Shown: positions 18,570-28,463, counted from the first letter of the stretch. The stretch: 61,225 nt of DNA from an uncultured bacterium (GCA_950096895.1 CATNBF010000005.1:1-61225), one strand, 5' to 3'. Notes: a model not told the origin generated them from the sequence alone. Numbers and translations are program-made.

Positions 18570-19321
18570 CGCAAAAGAAACCAATTATTTCTGCGACAAA
18601 TTTAACCATCGGTTATGATGATGTGCCTTTGATGGAAAACATGACCTTTGATGTCAATCGTGGGGATATTTTTGCCATCATGGGTGGCAGTGGTTCCGGC
18701 AAGAGCACTTTGTTGCGTGCCTTGACCGGGTTGGTTCCCCCACTATCGGGGCGAATTATGATGGCGGGTCATGACTTTACCGCGGCGTCGCCGGATCTGC
18801 GGGCACGAATAATGCGTGGTGTTGGCGTCTTGTTTCAATCAGGGGCATTATTCGGATCAATGACGGTTGGGGAAAATATTGCGTTGCCATTGCGTCAGTA
18901 TACAGATTATTCAAACGAAATGATTGATGATATCGTGGCGTTAAAGCTGGATTTGGTCGGATTGAATTCATGTGCTGATTTTTATCCATCGGAATTAAGT
19001 GGCGGTATGAAAAAGCGGGCTGGTTTGGCGCGGGCATTGGCACTGGATCCAGAAATTGTCTTTTTTGATGAACCATCGGCGGGCTTGGACCCGGTATCAT
19101 CGCGGGCACTGGACGATTTGATTTTACAGATTAATCGATCAATGGGGACGACGATTGTCATCGTCTCGCACGAGTTGGAATCAATTTTTACCATTGCCAA
19201 TAATTCAATCTTTATTGATCGGACATCGCGGGGAATCATTGCACATGGAAATCCGCATGATTTACGGCGCAATCCGCCCAACGATATCGTACAACAATTT
19301 TTAACCAGGGGAAAGGCTTGA
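18566..19321 (+). CDS. mlaF: Mla-type ABC transporter ATP-binding protein
   Basis: This ATPase powers the MlaE permease. The track start at 18512 lies inside mlaE; the ATG at 18566 overlaps the mlaE stop as ATGA and gives 251 residues. Walker A GGSGSGKST, signature ELSGGMKKRAGLARAL (the MlaF/Ttg2A form), Walker B IVFFDEPSAGLDP and switch His (VSHELES) are all intact. Confidence 0.95.
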   Translation: MTQKKPIISATNLTIGYDDVPLMENMTFDVNRGDIFAIMGGSGSGKSTLLRALTGLVPPLSGRIMMAGHDFTAASPDLRARIMRGVGVLFQSGALFGSMTVGENIALPLRQYTDYSNEMIDDIVALKLDLVGLNSCADFYPSELSGGMKKRAGLARALALDPEIVFFDEPSAGLDPVSSRALDDLILQINRSMGTTIVIVSHELESIFTIANNSIFIDRTSRGIIAHGNPHDLRRNPPNDIVQQFLTRGKA

Positions 19322-19325
19322 AAAA

Positions 19326-20075
19326 ATGAAACGACAACCAAACAAGAAGACAATCGGGGCCTTTATATTGGCCGGTATTATAACGTTCTTGGTCATTGTG
19401 GGCATCGCATTGGGGATCGGATCGCGTGGAACGCGTCATGATTTGTACGTCATGTATTTTCATGAATCGATCAAGGGACTATCGGTTGGATCACCGGTTG
19501 TCTTGAACGGGGTAGAAGTGGGCAAGGTCGTCAAAATCGAAATTGTGCCCAACGTGACCACATATGAATTTACAATTCCGGTCTATGTGACGTTTAATAA
19601 TATATCCAAGAGTATTTCTGCCGCCGCCGATGGTCATCACTGGGATGAAGAGAAAATGGTGACCGCATTAATTGAACGGGGACTGTATGGTCAATTAATT
19701 AACCAGAGCATATTGACCGGCCAATTAATGATTGAATTGAATGTAAATCCATCGCGTGGCAAGACGGTTATTGGCGATGCCCCGGACGGCATTCTGGAAA
19801 TACCGACAGTATTGTCGTCGTTGGGGGAACTGTCGGCGAACGTATCGGATATTCCCATCCGCGAAGTGGTGGATAATTTGAATCAGACATTGATTGAATT
19901 AAAGGATGTCTTGGCCCCCGCCGTCCGGGTCAGCCAGGATTTAGCCGCCAAGTCCACGTCAACATTAAATAACTTTAACGCGGCGGTTGATGATATCAGT
20001 CGTGCCGCCAATGCCATACGAAATCTGGCGGACTATTTAGAACGCCATCCAGAATCTTTGATAAAGGGGAAATAG
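19326..20075 (+). CDS. mlaD: MCE-domain lipid-binding protein MlaD
   Basis: This substrate-binding subunit is anchored by one N-terminal helix (IGAFILAGIITFLVIVGIALGIG). The MCE domain follows at about residues 40-130 (YFHESIKGLSVGSPVVLNGVEVGKV, GLYGQLINQSILTGQLMIEL). The helical C-terminus likely forms the central channel of a hexamer. It has 249 residues and starts 5 bases after mlaF. The stop is TAG. Confidence 0.93.
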   Translation: MKRQPNKKTIGAFILAGIITFLVIVGIALGIGSRGTRHDLYVMYFHESIKGLSVGSPVVLNGVEVGKVVKIEIVPNVTTYEFTIPVYVTFNNISKSISAAADGHHWDEEKMVTALIERGLYGQLINQSILTGQLMIELNVNPSRGKTVIGDAPDGILEIPTVLSSLGELSANVSDIPIREVVDNLNQTLIELKDVLAPAVRVSQDLAAKSTSTLNNFNAAVDDISRAANAIRNLADYLERHPESLIKGK

Positions 20076-20077
20076 AC

Positions 20078-20635
20078 ATGAAGCATGTATTTGGGTTTAT
20101 GACGATCTTGTTACTATCAGGTTGCATAGGGGGACGGACACCAGAAGCGTCTTTTTATACCTTTGCGCCACGTGGGGATGTGGTGCCGGTTTCTGAAATG
20201 AACAGAACCATTGATGTTGCGCGCGTGCGCGTGGCCGAATATATTGACAGACCACAAATGGTGACGGTTGATGGGACGCATGTTAATATCGCCCAGGATC
20301 ATCGCTGGGTTGCGGGTCTGGGGCAAATTACTGGGGGACGTGTGATTTCAAATCTGGCCCAGGTGTTTCCCAACGCTGTGGTGAAAGATTCGAACTTTGG
20401 ATCGGTGGGTGATTGCAATGTGTTGATCGAACTGCGTGAATTGAACGGTAACTTGGGATCTGGTGTGCGTATGGATGCGCTGTATACAATTGCGTGCGGC
20501 GAATACACTAAAACGCGTCGTATTGATTATGTTATGCCGGTCGGGGATAGTTATTCAGACTATGCACGGATTGTTGGGGATATGGTTGACCAGATGTCAG
20601 ATCAGATTGCCCGTGATTTAGTTGCGGCCCAATAA
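20078..20635 (+). CDS. ABC-type transport auxiliary lipoprotein (PqiC-like)
   Basis: This 185-residue lipoprotein has lipobox LLLSGC near residue 16 and a mixed alpha/beta domain (RTIDVARVRVAEYIDRPQMV) typical of the ABC_trans_aux family, which accompanies MCE transporters. It is the last gene of the mla operon, two bases after mlaD, and probably links the transporter to the outer membrane. Confidence 0.85.
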   Translation: MKHVFGFMTILLLSGCIGGRTPEASFYTFAPRGDVVPVSEMNRTIDVARVRVAEYIDRPQMVTVDGTHVNIAQDHRWVAGLGQITGGRVISNLAQVFPNAVVKDSNFGSVGDCNVLIELRELNGNLGSGVRMDALYTIACGEYTKTRRIDYVMPVGDSYSDYARIVGDMVDQMSDQIARDLVAAQ

Positions 20636-20640
20636 CGCAT

Positions 20641-21570
20641 TTAGATATCGAAAACGATTTCGCAACGATTGATGCGGTCGGCATTTTTGCGGGCCGCATT
20701 TATAAATTCCAAAAAGTCATCCATTACATCGGCATAATTTAATTCCAATAATAATTCATGGCGTGCATCCGGATAGATAAACATAGATGCATTTCGCACC
20801 CGCATGACATATGTTTCATAAATGCGAAACGCATATTTTCCATACCCACCAACCGCGTCTTGGTCCCCAGCCATAACAAGCAATGGAATATCTGGATTCG
20901 CGCAATAGCGCATGGTTATCAAATTCTTGAACAATGATTTATAAAATCCATATGAAAAGTGTTTTGACCGCATGGGATCGCGTTCATGGGCGATAACCTG
21001 GGCCGGGTCACGGGTTAATTTATTGGGCCGGCCGGGTCGTGACCGGATCGGTGAAAACAGTTCCAAGAACCGGGCAGGGGCCTTTTTCCCCATAACCCAG
21101 GTACCGATTGACGCCACCGCATGGGCCATATGTAACGCCATACGGGGATATCGCGCGGTCCCAGACATACAGACACCCGAATGGGCCCGCGTTTGCGAAA
21201 TTACAGATTGGGTGATAAAGCTGCCATAACTATGCCCGAATAAAAACACCGGCACATTAAACCGACCCCGTAAATAGGTCAAAATTTCAAGTTCATCGGA
21301 TACGATGGCGGAAAACAGATCTTCGGATCCCGTTACACGCCCAATATTCTTTGGATCACCGGCGGTTCGACCATGCGCCCGATGATCATCCCCCCAGACG
21401 ATGTAACCGTTTTTGTTCAAAAATCGGGCAAAGCGATCATATCGACCGACATGTTCATCCATGCCATGAATAATCTGAACAACGCCACGTGGGGTACCGG
21501 TGACCCGATCCCACAGACTGCATACTATTTTATGACCGTCAGATGCGGTGAATATTTGCTCTCTCATCAT
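20641..21570 (-). CDS. Alpha/beta hydrolase, monoacylglycerol lipase-like
   Basis: This serine hydrolase of the lysophospholipase/Hydrolase_4 group likely cleaves monoacylglycerols or similar esters. It shows the oxyanion region IIHGMDEHVGRYDRFARFL, the nucleophile elbow FGHSYGSF, an acid in MAGDQDAVG and the final His in YPDARHELL. The listed ORF starts inside the neighbouring flavoprotein gene; MMREQIFTASDG at 21570 is more likely (309 residues). It follows the flavoprotein by about 45 bases and may be in one operon with it. Confidence 0.85.
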   Translation of the reverse strand: MMREQIFTASDGHKIVCSLWDRVTGTPRGVVQIIHGMDEHVGRYDRFARFLNKNGYIVWGDDHRAHGRTAGDPKNIGRVTGSEDLFSAIVSDELEILTYLRGRFNVPVFLFGHSYGSFITQSVISQTRAHSGVCMSGTARYPRMALHMAHAVASIGTWVMGKKAPARFLELFSPIRSRPGRPNKLTRDPAQVIAHERDPMRSKHFSYGFYKSLFKNLITMRYCANPDIPLLVMAGDQDAVGGYGKYAFRIYETYVMRVRNASMFIYPDARHELLLELNYADVMDDFLEFINAARKNADRINRCEIVFDI

Positions 21571-21614
21571 ATGGGGGATTATATGCGTATCACGTGTTCC
21601 CCGCCATAGGTTTA

Positions 21615-22793
21615 TTACCCTATGGTATAATCGGTGGCGGATTGGCCGGCGATGCGTCCGGTGGCCCATGCCCATTGCAAATTAAATCCCCCCAGATCAC
21701 CGGTGATATCCAAGACTTCGCCCGCAAAGAATAATCCTGGGCATCGTTTTGATTCCAGTGTTCGTGGGGATATATCTTGGGTGTCAATGCCACCATATGT
21801 CACTTCGGCGGTGGCAAAAGATCCACGATTTAATTGATCGCCGGTAATTGTGAAATTTTCAATACGATCAACAATGTCTTTGATCTGGATGGTGGATAAA
21901 TCCGCAATACGTACGTCGGCATATGGCCCCGCGATCCATCGGGCCAAACGGGCGGGTATAATCGTCCCCAACCATGTCGATACCGATCGGCGACCATTTT
22001 GTTGACGCGCCGTGGTAATGTGGGCGCGGATATCTGTGCCAGGACAGAAATTAATGCGTATCCCATCCCCCAGATCATGCAACGATGCCCGATATGCCGC
22101 CGGCCCGCCAATCCCATTGTGTGTCATCAGCATGGCATCAGTAATCACATACTGGGCCACAGAAATGGCTACATTTAATGATATGCCCGCCAATTCTGGA
22201 TCCATAACCGGTGTGATTATCGCCCCCAATCCGGGACGCACAGGAATGATTTTATGTCCGAATTGCTTGGCAATTTTATAGCCCAAATCAGACACACCCA
22301 GATTGGCATAGGATACACCACCCGTTGCAACAATTAAACACCGGCCGGTAAAGTTTCCACGTGCCGTGGTAACGGTAAACAGATCATCGGATCTGGAAAC
22401 CGATACGACCATTGTGTTGAAAATAAATTTGGCCTTTTGCGCATCTTGCCACAGTGCATCCACCACCGCCGCCGCCCCGGCATCACAGAAAAAGCGACCC
22501 GGACTGGATTCCCGTGGGGCAAGATTATGTTGGTCTGCCCATGCCAAAATATCCGATGGGGAAACGCGGGCCAAAATACCACGAACAAAGTCCGGATTTA
22601 TACCAAAATATCGATTTCTTGATGCCGCCATGTTTGTGATATTGCATCGACCCCCGCCCGAAATACGAACCTTGCGGGCCGGCGCATCCCCCATATCCAA
22701 CACCAATGTCCGTCGTCCGGCGGTGACGCATTCTGATGTCGCCATTAATCCCGATGCACCGGCACCAATAATAATTACATCAAATATATTCAT
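21615..22793 (-). CDS. HI0933/YhiN-family FAD-dependent oxidoreductase
   Basis: This flavoprotein is of unknown substrate. It has the N-terminal FAD motif DVIIIGAGASGLMAT, the family signature RKVRISGGGRCNITN at about residue 45, and the C-terminal FAD-binding LDITGDLGGFNLQWAWATGRIAG. I chose MNIFDVII (22793) because it starts next to the FAD motif; a start 9 codons upstream is possible and neither has a clear ribosome site. Confidence 0.88.
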   Translation of the reverse strand: MNIFDVIIIGAGASGLMATSECVTAGRRTLVLDMGDAPARKVRISGGGRCNITNMAASRNRYFGINPDFVRGILARVSPSDILAWADQHNLAPRESSPGRFFCDAGAAAVVDALWQDAQKAKFIFNTMVVSVSRSDDLFTVTTARGNFTGRCLIVATGGVSYANLGVSDLGYKIAKQFGHKIIPVRPGLGAIITPVMDPELAGISLNVAISVAQYVITDAMLMTHNGIGGPAAYRASLHDLGDGIRINFCPGTDIRAHITTARQQNGRRSVSTWLGTIIPARLARWIAGPYADVRIADLSTIQIKDIVDRIENFTITGDQLNRGSFATAEVTYGGIDTQDISPRTLESKRCPGLFFAGEVLDITGDLGGFNLQWAWATGRIAGQSATDYTIG

Positions 22794-22863
22794 GAATTTA
22801 TTTATAGCATTGGGGGACATAAAAATCCATCAGATTTTCGCCGTGCCAGATGGTAATCGATGC

Positions 22864-22890
22864 ATTAAAATCCCGCCATTTGGCGGGATA
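22864..22890 (-). terminator. Terminator of the large Cys-rich protein gene
   Basis: ATCCCGCC/GGCGGGAT stem with an ATTT-type loop, reading into TTTTAATG on the minus strand right after the stop at 22894. Confidence 0.7.
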
Positions 22891-22893
22891 TTT

Positions 22894-25884
22894 TTACCAC
22901 ATTGCATAGCCTGGGTTACAGATACGTTCACACTTTTTAGTGGCCGGATTCCATTTCATGGTACCTGTTTCGTCCGAATGATTTTCGCAAATCGGGCGGC
23001 ATTCGTTGCCATCTAAAATATACTTTTCGCCACTGTACAGACATGATGCCAATTCACATCCTTGGACATAACTGGATGCCGCCGGTTCACCCAAGATACT
23101 GTAATAATTCCGGCAACGGCCACACGGGGCATTGGGTTCGTCAGATTCGGCCGCAATATCCGTGTAACCCGGATCGCAATAGATCGCAATGCATGGCCCC
23201 CATGTTCCCGATGCCATATCCCATTCGCGCACGCCGACGCCATGTGCCACCGTACAGGATTGTTCGTCTGTGACGCATGCACCGTTCAAGACATGATATC
23301 CAGATTCGCATTCTGTGGCGGTACAATTAGAATAGGTCTTTTTGGCATTATTCCATATGCGAACCGCAGTAATGGTATTCGGCGCGGTGCATTCGATTTC
23401 ATCTGGTTCACACGCCAAACCACCAGTATTGGGGTGATAACCCGCGATACAGTTTGTGATCTTGCAATTGGCATTGGCCATGTATTCCAACGCAAATTCG
23501 CGATCGCATGGTTCACAAACGCCATTGATCAATTCGAAATCCGGCCGGCAGAATTTTTCAACGCACACGCCATCAACGACATCACATGGATTTCCACTGT
23601 CGGATGTTCCGGTAAATGAACATGTGTTTGGATAGAATTCTGTTGAATTAACCGGGTTGGCAATTCCGCCCACAATTGTGTGTCTGTCACAGCGGGCAAA
23701 GCATTCTGTTGGCGCACCGGCATCTTGTGATGATGTCCATTGGCCGTCGCCCAAATCAACGCACGGATTCAAGCCTTGGGTTCCGCCATTGGTTTCAAAA
23801 TCACCACCCGGGCAATAATTGTCGTTCAGACATTGTCTGCATCCCAATCCATCGGCATAATATTGACCAACCGAACATGTTGTTTTTCCTGCGATCCAGT
23901 ACGCATAGATCTTGGTCGATGCGATCCCAGCAAAGGTCAGGGCTTCTTGGCTGAACACAAAATCACCATCTGGGTCGACAATTTGTATACCGGCCCCTTG
24001 GGGTTGGGTATAGTATCCGCCAAAGTCATAACCAATTTTGGTCGGCAATACGGCGATCCCACTGATAGGACTTGTCATTTCAAAATCTTCGTACCAACGT
24101 TTACCATATTCCAGATAAAGGTTTTTGATTCCAGCCGGGGTGCTTGGCTTTTGATCGTCCAATACCACCAGACGGCGTATGTCACGACATACCGGTAAAT
24201 GTGTTTCGATATCGATTTCATCAATATAGCCATTGCGACATGTTACAGTGTATGTACATGTTGGATACGCATCTGGGCTTTCCGCATAAACACGGTCGAC
24301 GTCTGGTTCAACACGAACCGCAAATTCAACATCTTTGACCTGAAGATCACATAATTGATAACATTTACCCAATGAATCACGCGGCACATCGGTTCCGTCG
24401 CCATCCGCCGGGCATTTCACCGGCGCAGCATCTTCACCCGGGCAATACGATCCATCATCACAGATTGGACACGTCAGCCCTTCGACATAATATCCAGGCT
24501 TGGCCCAAACACCAATCAGGTCGGCATAAAAAGTATTTTCATTTGTTGTGCATCCGGATTTGATCACCCCATCACCCGTGCCATAGGCATTGGAAAAGGC
24601 CACGTATTCACAGTCAGTCTTCGGAACTGATGTCCATTGGCCGTCACGGCAATTTTGAGGTATATTTTCAAATATTATTGATCCTGACCATGAGCGTAAT
24701 TTGGTATCACTGAAACAATCTGTAATGGCAATAGAATTTGCCAACGCGTTGGGATACCCTGTGGGGCATACCCGACAGGCCAGCCCATCGGCATAATGTC
24801 CCGCATCTGAAACCACAGAAACCCTGTCTTTGGTACAATCTGTTGGGGTGCAATCCGGACCGACCAAGGTTCCGTTGTATTGCTTTTTATAACTGCATTC
24901 CCCGGGTGTACAGGCCACAGTTGTCTGGTTTATACAACCGGCTGGCAATGCTGGCTCGATCTGATCACCATATTTTTTGAATATCCCAACGCAGCTATCT
25001 TGGGTTGCCAATCCAGTTCCGCCATCACGATAGTCGGCCGGACACGCGTTTAATCCTTTGTCCATAACCGCACTAAAATCCAGATCGCCCCCCGGACAGT
25101 AATTGCCCGCCGTACATGGTTTACATGTCTGTTGTCCCATGGGCAAATATTGACCCGCCGGACAGTGGAATGTATTTAGCTGGCATTCGTTACCGTTCTT
25201 GACGTATCCGTCTGGGCATGTAAAGTCGAGCATCGGGCATAACCCACCGGTATTACAATTTCCGCCATAATACTGGGTTGCGGTATATTGGTATGTGGTG
25301 TTATACGTACATGTTGCATGTTCGGGACATTGTGCGATGTTATTCCCACTGCATGTTACAGAACAAGGTTTAGAGCATGCAGACCCTTGGTTTGCGGTAC
25401 ATTCATTATACGTACCGGTCCAACCGGTACCCAGTGTGTTACACGCCTTGGCCACCTGACAGCATGAACATGTGGATCCGCTGCCCTTGACTTGAAACCC
25501 GGTATTACAGGTGCACGCATAAGACGTTGCAGAACATGAATTCCAGTCAGAACATCCGGTACAGGTTCCTGTGCCGATTTTACCAGTGGAACCATCACTG
25601 CCGTTACCGCCGGTAAATTTACCTTTGCATGATCTTGATCCAGTACCCACACGTTTCCCACCGGTTATTGCGGTTTCTGTGGTACATGTTTCGGTTATGC
25701 TGCTGTTTACCGTGCTGCATAAAATACAGGCATTGCCAACGCCAGCCTTGTTCATATAGTATCCAGAATTACACGCGGTGTATTCTTTATCAGAACATTC
25801 ATACCCCGCGGCATAAAGCGTTGTTGAAAATAACAACAACGCCAAAGTCTTAAAAATATGCAGAAAATGTGGACTTTTTCTCAC
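22894..25884 (-). CDS. Giant cysteine-rich secreted protein with ephrin-receptor/GCC2-like repeats
   Basis: This 996-residue exported protein starts with GTG, preceded by GAGAGGAAG, and a signal peptide (TLALLLFSTTLYA). It consists of repeated modules like CPAGQYLPMGQQTCKPC and GNYCPGG, similar to eukaryotic-type GCC2/GCC3 (ephrin receptor-like) disulfide repeats. Around residues 590-680 is an InlB B-repeat-like segment (IGYDFGGYYTQPQGAG, ending KIYAYW). It probably acts outside the cell. Residues about 150-215 are almost identical, also in DNA, to the Cys-rich protein at 47.6 kb. It is a single-gene unit. Confidence 0.8.
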   Translation of the reverse strand: MRKSPHFLHIFKTLALLLFSTTLYAAGYECSDKEYTACNSGYYMNKAGVGNACILCSTVNSSITETCTTETAITGGKRVGTGSRSCKGKFTGGNGSDGSTGKIGTGTCTGCSDWNSCSATSYACTCNTGFQVKGSGSTCSCCQVAKACNTLGTGWTGTYNECTANQGSACSKPCSVTCSGNNIAQCPEHATCTYNTTYQYTATQYYGGNCNTGGLCPMLDFTCPDGYVKNGNECQLNTFHCPAGQYLPMGQQTCKPCTAGNYCPGGDLDFSAVMDKGLNACPADYRDGGTGLATQDSCVGIFKKYGDQIEPALPAGCINQTTVACTPGECSYKKQYNGTLVGPDCTPTDCTKDRVSVVSDAGHYADGLACRVCPTGYPNALANSIAITDCFSDTKLRSWSGSIIFENIPQNCRDGQWTSVPKTDCEYVAFSNAYGTGDGVIKSGCTTNENTFYADLIGVWAKPGYYVEGLTCPICDDGSYCPGEDAAPVKCPADGDGTDVPRDSLGKCYQLCDLQVKDVEFAVRVEPDVDRVYAESPDAYPTCTYTVTCRNGYIDEIDIETHLPVCRDIRRLVVLDDQKPSTPAGIKNLYLEYGKRWYEDFEMTSPISGIAVLPTKIGYDFGGYYTQPQGAGIQIVDPDGDFVFSQEALTFAGIASTKIYAYWIAGKTTCSVGQYYADGLGCRQCLNDNYCPGGDFETNGGTQGLNPCVDLGDGQWTSSQDAGAPTECFARCDRHTIVGGIANPVNSTEFYPNTCSFTGTSDSGNPCDVVDGVCVEKFCRPDFELINGVCEPCDREFALEYMANANCKITNCIAGYHPNTGGLACEPDEIECTAPNTITAVRIWNNAKKTYSNCTATECESGYHVLNGACVTDEQSCTVAHGVGVREWDMASGTWGPCIAIYCDPGYTDIAAESDEPNAPCGRCRNYYSILGEPAASSYVQGCELASCLYSGEKYILDGNECRPICENHSDETGTMKWNPATKKCERICNPGYAMW
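25252..25433 (-). repeat. Conserved DNA block shared by the two Cys-rich genes, copy A
   Basis: This stretch inside the 996-residue gene matches 47851-48033 (opposite strand) at roughly nine of ten bases by eye, including long identical runs. It encodes GTGWTGTYNEC and TYQYTATQYYGGNC in both. Confidence 0.75.
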
Positions 25885-25984
25885 TTTCTTCCTCTCTTTT
25901 GTATGTCATTCTAGAAAAAAGCGGCCAATTGATGCAAGAGAAAAATAACCATAAAATAAAAAAAACGCCATACGCGGTATTTTG

Positions 25985-26061
25985 TGGTGGGTTAGGTAGG
26001 ACTTGAACCCACGACCAAAGCGTTATGAGCGCTCCGCTCTAACCAACTGAGCTACTAACCC
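25985..26061 (-). tRNA. tRNA-Met (anticodon CAU)
   Basis: Acceptor GGGTTAG/CTAACCC, D-arm GCTCAGTTGGTTAGAGC, anticodon stem GAGCG/CGCTT around CTCATAA (CAU), T-arm GTGGGTTCAAGTCCTAC, and encoded CCA. It looks like an elongator Met tRNA. A lysidine-modified tRNA-Ile(CAU) cannot be excluded from sequence alone. Confidence 0.9.
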
Positions 26062-26070
26062 ACGCGGGCC

Positions 26071-26098
26071 ATTATACATAAATTATGATGTGATTCAA
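26071..26098 (-). promoter_or_regulatory. Promoter of tRNA-Met
   Basis: On the minus strand: TTGAAT, 16 bp, TATAAT, about 10 bases before the mature tRNA. Confidence 0.6.
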
Positions 26099-26150
26099 GA
26101 TAAAAATTTTTTGTCTTTTCTTTTGGTGGTGAATATGGCATGATCCCGTC

Positions 26151-27431
26151 ATGACATCAATGGTACCAATTTTGAATGAAACCCAGATGGCGGCATTTAA
26201 TGCCATTGAAAAATCCCATGGGAATATCTTGATCCTGGGCCAGGCGGGAACCGGAAAATCAACATTTGTAAATTTTTTGAAATCCGCATCCAGCAAGCGC
26301 GTTATTTGCGCATGTCCCACCGCGGTTTCGGCATTGAATATTGGTGGACAAACCATTCATTCGATGTTCCAGATCCAGCCGCGGGATTTCATTATGCCAG
26401 AACTTCTGAAACTAAAGGCCAAGACCCGTAATATTTTAACCGCTGCTGATATTCTGATCATTGATGAAATTTCTATGGTGGCCCCAGATTTATTGGATGC
26501 GATGGACATATTGGCCCGCCAGGCCCGGCGAAACGATGCCCCCATGGGCGGATTACAGATCGTGGCCATTGGGGATCTGTTTCAGTTACCACCGGTGATC
26601 ACGCGTGATGCCATTGCATATTATTCTGGTGAATACGGGCATTCCAACGCGTATTTTTTTGATAGCCATGTATATCGTCGTGCCCATTTTGAAAAATATG
26701 ATTTTGATTTGGTTTATCGCCAGAATGATACGGAATTGTTGGATAATTTGATGCGGTTACGCGATAACGATACAGGGGCCTTGGAATTTTTCAATCGGTG
26801 CCAGATCTCTGATCCCGGCCGTCGGTCAAATGCGGTTATTATTACGCCTTTTCGGGCGGTTGCCGAACGAATAAATGCGGATCGATTGGGGCAAATTAAT
26901 GCGCCCATTGTGGTGTATAACGGTGTTTTATCTGGTACATTTCCCGAACGGGATACGCCGGCCCCGCTGGCCCTGGAATTAAAAATTGGGGCATTGGTTG
27001 TTTTTGTGAAAAATGGGGATAAATGGCATAATGGTTCAATGGGAATCGTGCGCCATTTGGGGGCGCGTGAAATTATAATCGATCTGTTGGGGGATGGCCA
27101 AGAAACGGTGACGGTCAAACCGGAAAAGTGGGAGAAAATCGAATACACCCGGGATGAAAACGATCGGTTAATTGAAAACGAAGTCGGCAGTTTTAAGCAG
27201 TTTCCATTAACCTTGGGTTATGCCATGACGATCCACAAGGCCCAAGGCAAAACATTAGATGCCGTTGTGGTGGATATTTCCCGTGGGGCCTTTGCACATG
27301 GGCAAACATATGTGGCCTTGTCCCGAACCAGATCGGCGGCAGATATGCATATAACGGCCCCGCTGCGCCCACGTGATGTTATTTTTGATGGGCGCGTTTT
27401 GGACTTTGTTTCCGGTGACGCAGATCGTTAA
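26151..27431 (+). CDS. PIF1/RecD2-like SF1B DNA helicase
   Basis: This ATP-dependent 5'-3' DNA helicase has 426 residues. Motif I is GQAGTGKSTFV, motif II IIDEISMVAPDLLDAMD, then GDLFQLPPV (motif III) and FKQFPLTLGYAMTIHKAQGKTLD (motif V) with YVALSRTRS (motif VI). The set matches compact bacterial PIF1-like proteins. Its 3' end overlaps the convergent gene at 27379 by about 50 bases. Confidence 0.9.
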   Translation: MTSMVPILNETQMAAFNAIEKSHGNILILGQAGTGKSTFVNFLKSASSKRVICACPTAVSALNIGGQTIHSMFQIQPRDFIMPELLKLKAKTRNILTAADILIIDEISMVAPDLLDAMDILARQARRNDAPMGGLQIVAIGDLFQLPPVITRDAIAYYSGEYGHSNAYFFDSHVYRRAHFEKYDFDLVYRQNDTELLDNLMRLRDNDTGALEFFNRCQISDPGRRSNAVIITPFRAVAERINADRLGQINAPIVVYNGVLSGTFPERDTPAPLALELKIGALVVFVKNGDKWHNGSMGIVRHLGAREIIIDLLGDGQETVTVKPEKWEKIEYTRDENDRLIENEVGSFKQFPLTLGYAMTIHKAQGKTLDAVVVDISRGAFAHGQTYVALSRTRSAADMHITAPLRPRDVIFDGRVLDFVSGDADR

Positions 27432-28461
27432 CCATGTGGTCATAAACCGCCTGGCCGGATTGACGCATTTTTTCAAAATCAACCGTTGGACCAGATACCA
27501 ATTCGGCCACCGATGGAATTTCCCCGGCGGTAATGGTGTTGTGTGCTGCGGCAACAATGGCGTTACGTTCGGCATCAAAGACCACGTGACCATTTGGTGT
27601 TAATTGCTTGTCCCAGTTGGGATCGATACGCAATTGACATGTATCATGTTCATCCCCGCCATCGATGATCAAGTTGCTGGCGATGATCAAATTTCCTGAG
27701 GCGACTGACATATACATGGGGGGATAGTTTTTTGTTTTTGTGAAAAACCAATCGGACATATTATTATTCAGATCCATCATATAATCAGATATTGATGCAA
27801 AGCTTAATGTATTAAATCGCACATGATGCAGTGGGGTTATAGGGGCATGCTGGATCACCAAGACATTTTGCTGGATCTGGGTAATTTCTGTGTTTGAAAA
27901 TCCCATGTCGCGCATCTGGTCGGCCATGTAATCTGATACTTGGCGAATAATCGCGGCCCCATGTGAATGTGCCCAAAGGCAAATCCGTCGCATATTTGTC
28001 ACCACAGAATTAATATCACGACGATGCCCGGTGGCGTTAACCAGGCGCGGCTTGAAAATCAAATTAAATGCCCGTTGGACAATATTGGGGATTGGTTCAT
28101 TGGCGTTCATATTGGCCAGCTTGCATTCATTCGCCGCTTTTAGAGTGACGCGATCACCCGCCCGACGAAAGATATTAACGCGGTCTAAAAATGTGTTTCG
28201 ATCCCCAAACATATAATATGCCGAATAAATCTGGACATCATGAATGTTGGCGTTTTTCAAAATGCTTTCCATCATGGATGCATAGTTATTGGCAACACGG
28301 GGAAAATCTGTACAATCGCCACCAAACAAAATCATCGCCGGTTGATTAATCGCGATGCGTGTCACATTTGTCACGCCATAGGGATTGAACGCTGATTTTT
28401 GTACACGACGGATAAGGCGAAGGTGACTGGGGCAATAGGGCTTAGATGGCGTTTCAGACAT
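27379..28461 (-). CDS. Hypothetical protein, second of two tandem paralogues, with an HSHG serine-elbow motif
   Basis: This 360-residue protein is of no recognised family. It aligns along its whole length with the 360-residue product of the next gene upstream (28464-29546): both begin with YCPSxxRxIxRV, share a PxxILxGG strand, YYASM and FGDRxxxLDRxNxFR, and have WAHSHGAAII/WTHSHGGAVI. The HSHG turn after a hydrophobic strand resembles the nucleophile elbow of alpha/beta hydrolases, so a lipase-like fold is possible. Its start lies 3 bases after its neighbour's stop. The two arose by tandem duplication. Confidence 0.65.
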   Translation of the reverse strand: MSETPSKPYCPSHLRLIRRVQKSAFNPYGVTNVTRIAINQPAMILFGGDCTDFPRVANNYASMMESILKNANIHDVQIYSAYYMFGDRNTFLDRVNIFRRAGDRVTLKAANECKLANMNANEPIPNIVQRAFNLIFKPRLVNATGHRRDINSVVTNMRRICLWAHSHGAAIIRQVSDYMADQMRDMGFSNTEITQIQQNVLVIQHAPITPLHHVRFNTLSFASISDYMMDLNNNMSDWFFTKTKNYPPMYMSVASGNLIIASNLIIDGGDEHDTCQLRIDPNWDKQLTPNGHVVFDAERNAIVAAAHNTITAGEIPSVAELVSGPTVDFEKMRQSGQAVYDHMVNDLRHRKQSPKRAHQK

Positions 28462-28463
28462 TT

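Noticed and set aside
23062-25853. Many plus-strand ORFs opposite the Cys-rich gene
   Set aside because: They are shadows caused by the Cys/Gly-rich coding strand, without ribosome sites or recognisable domains.
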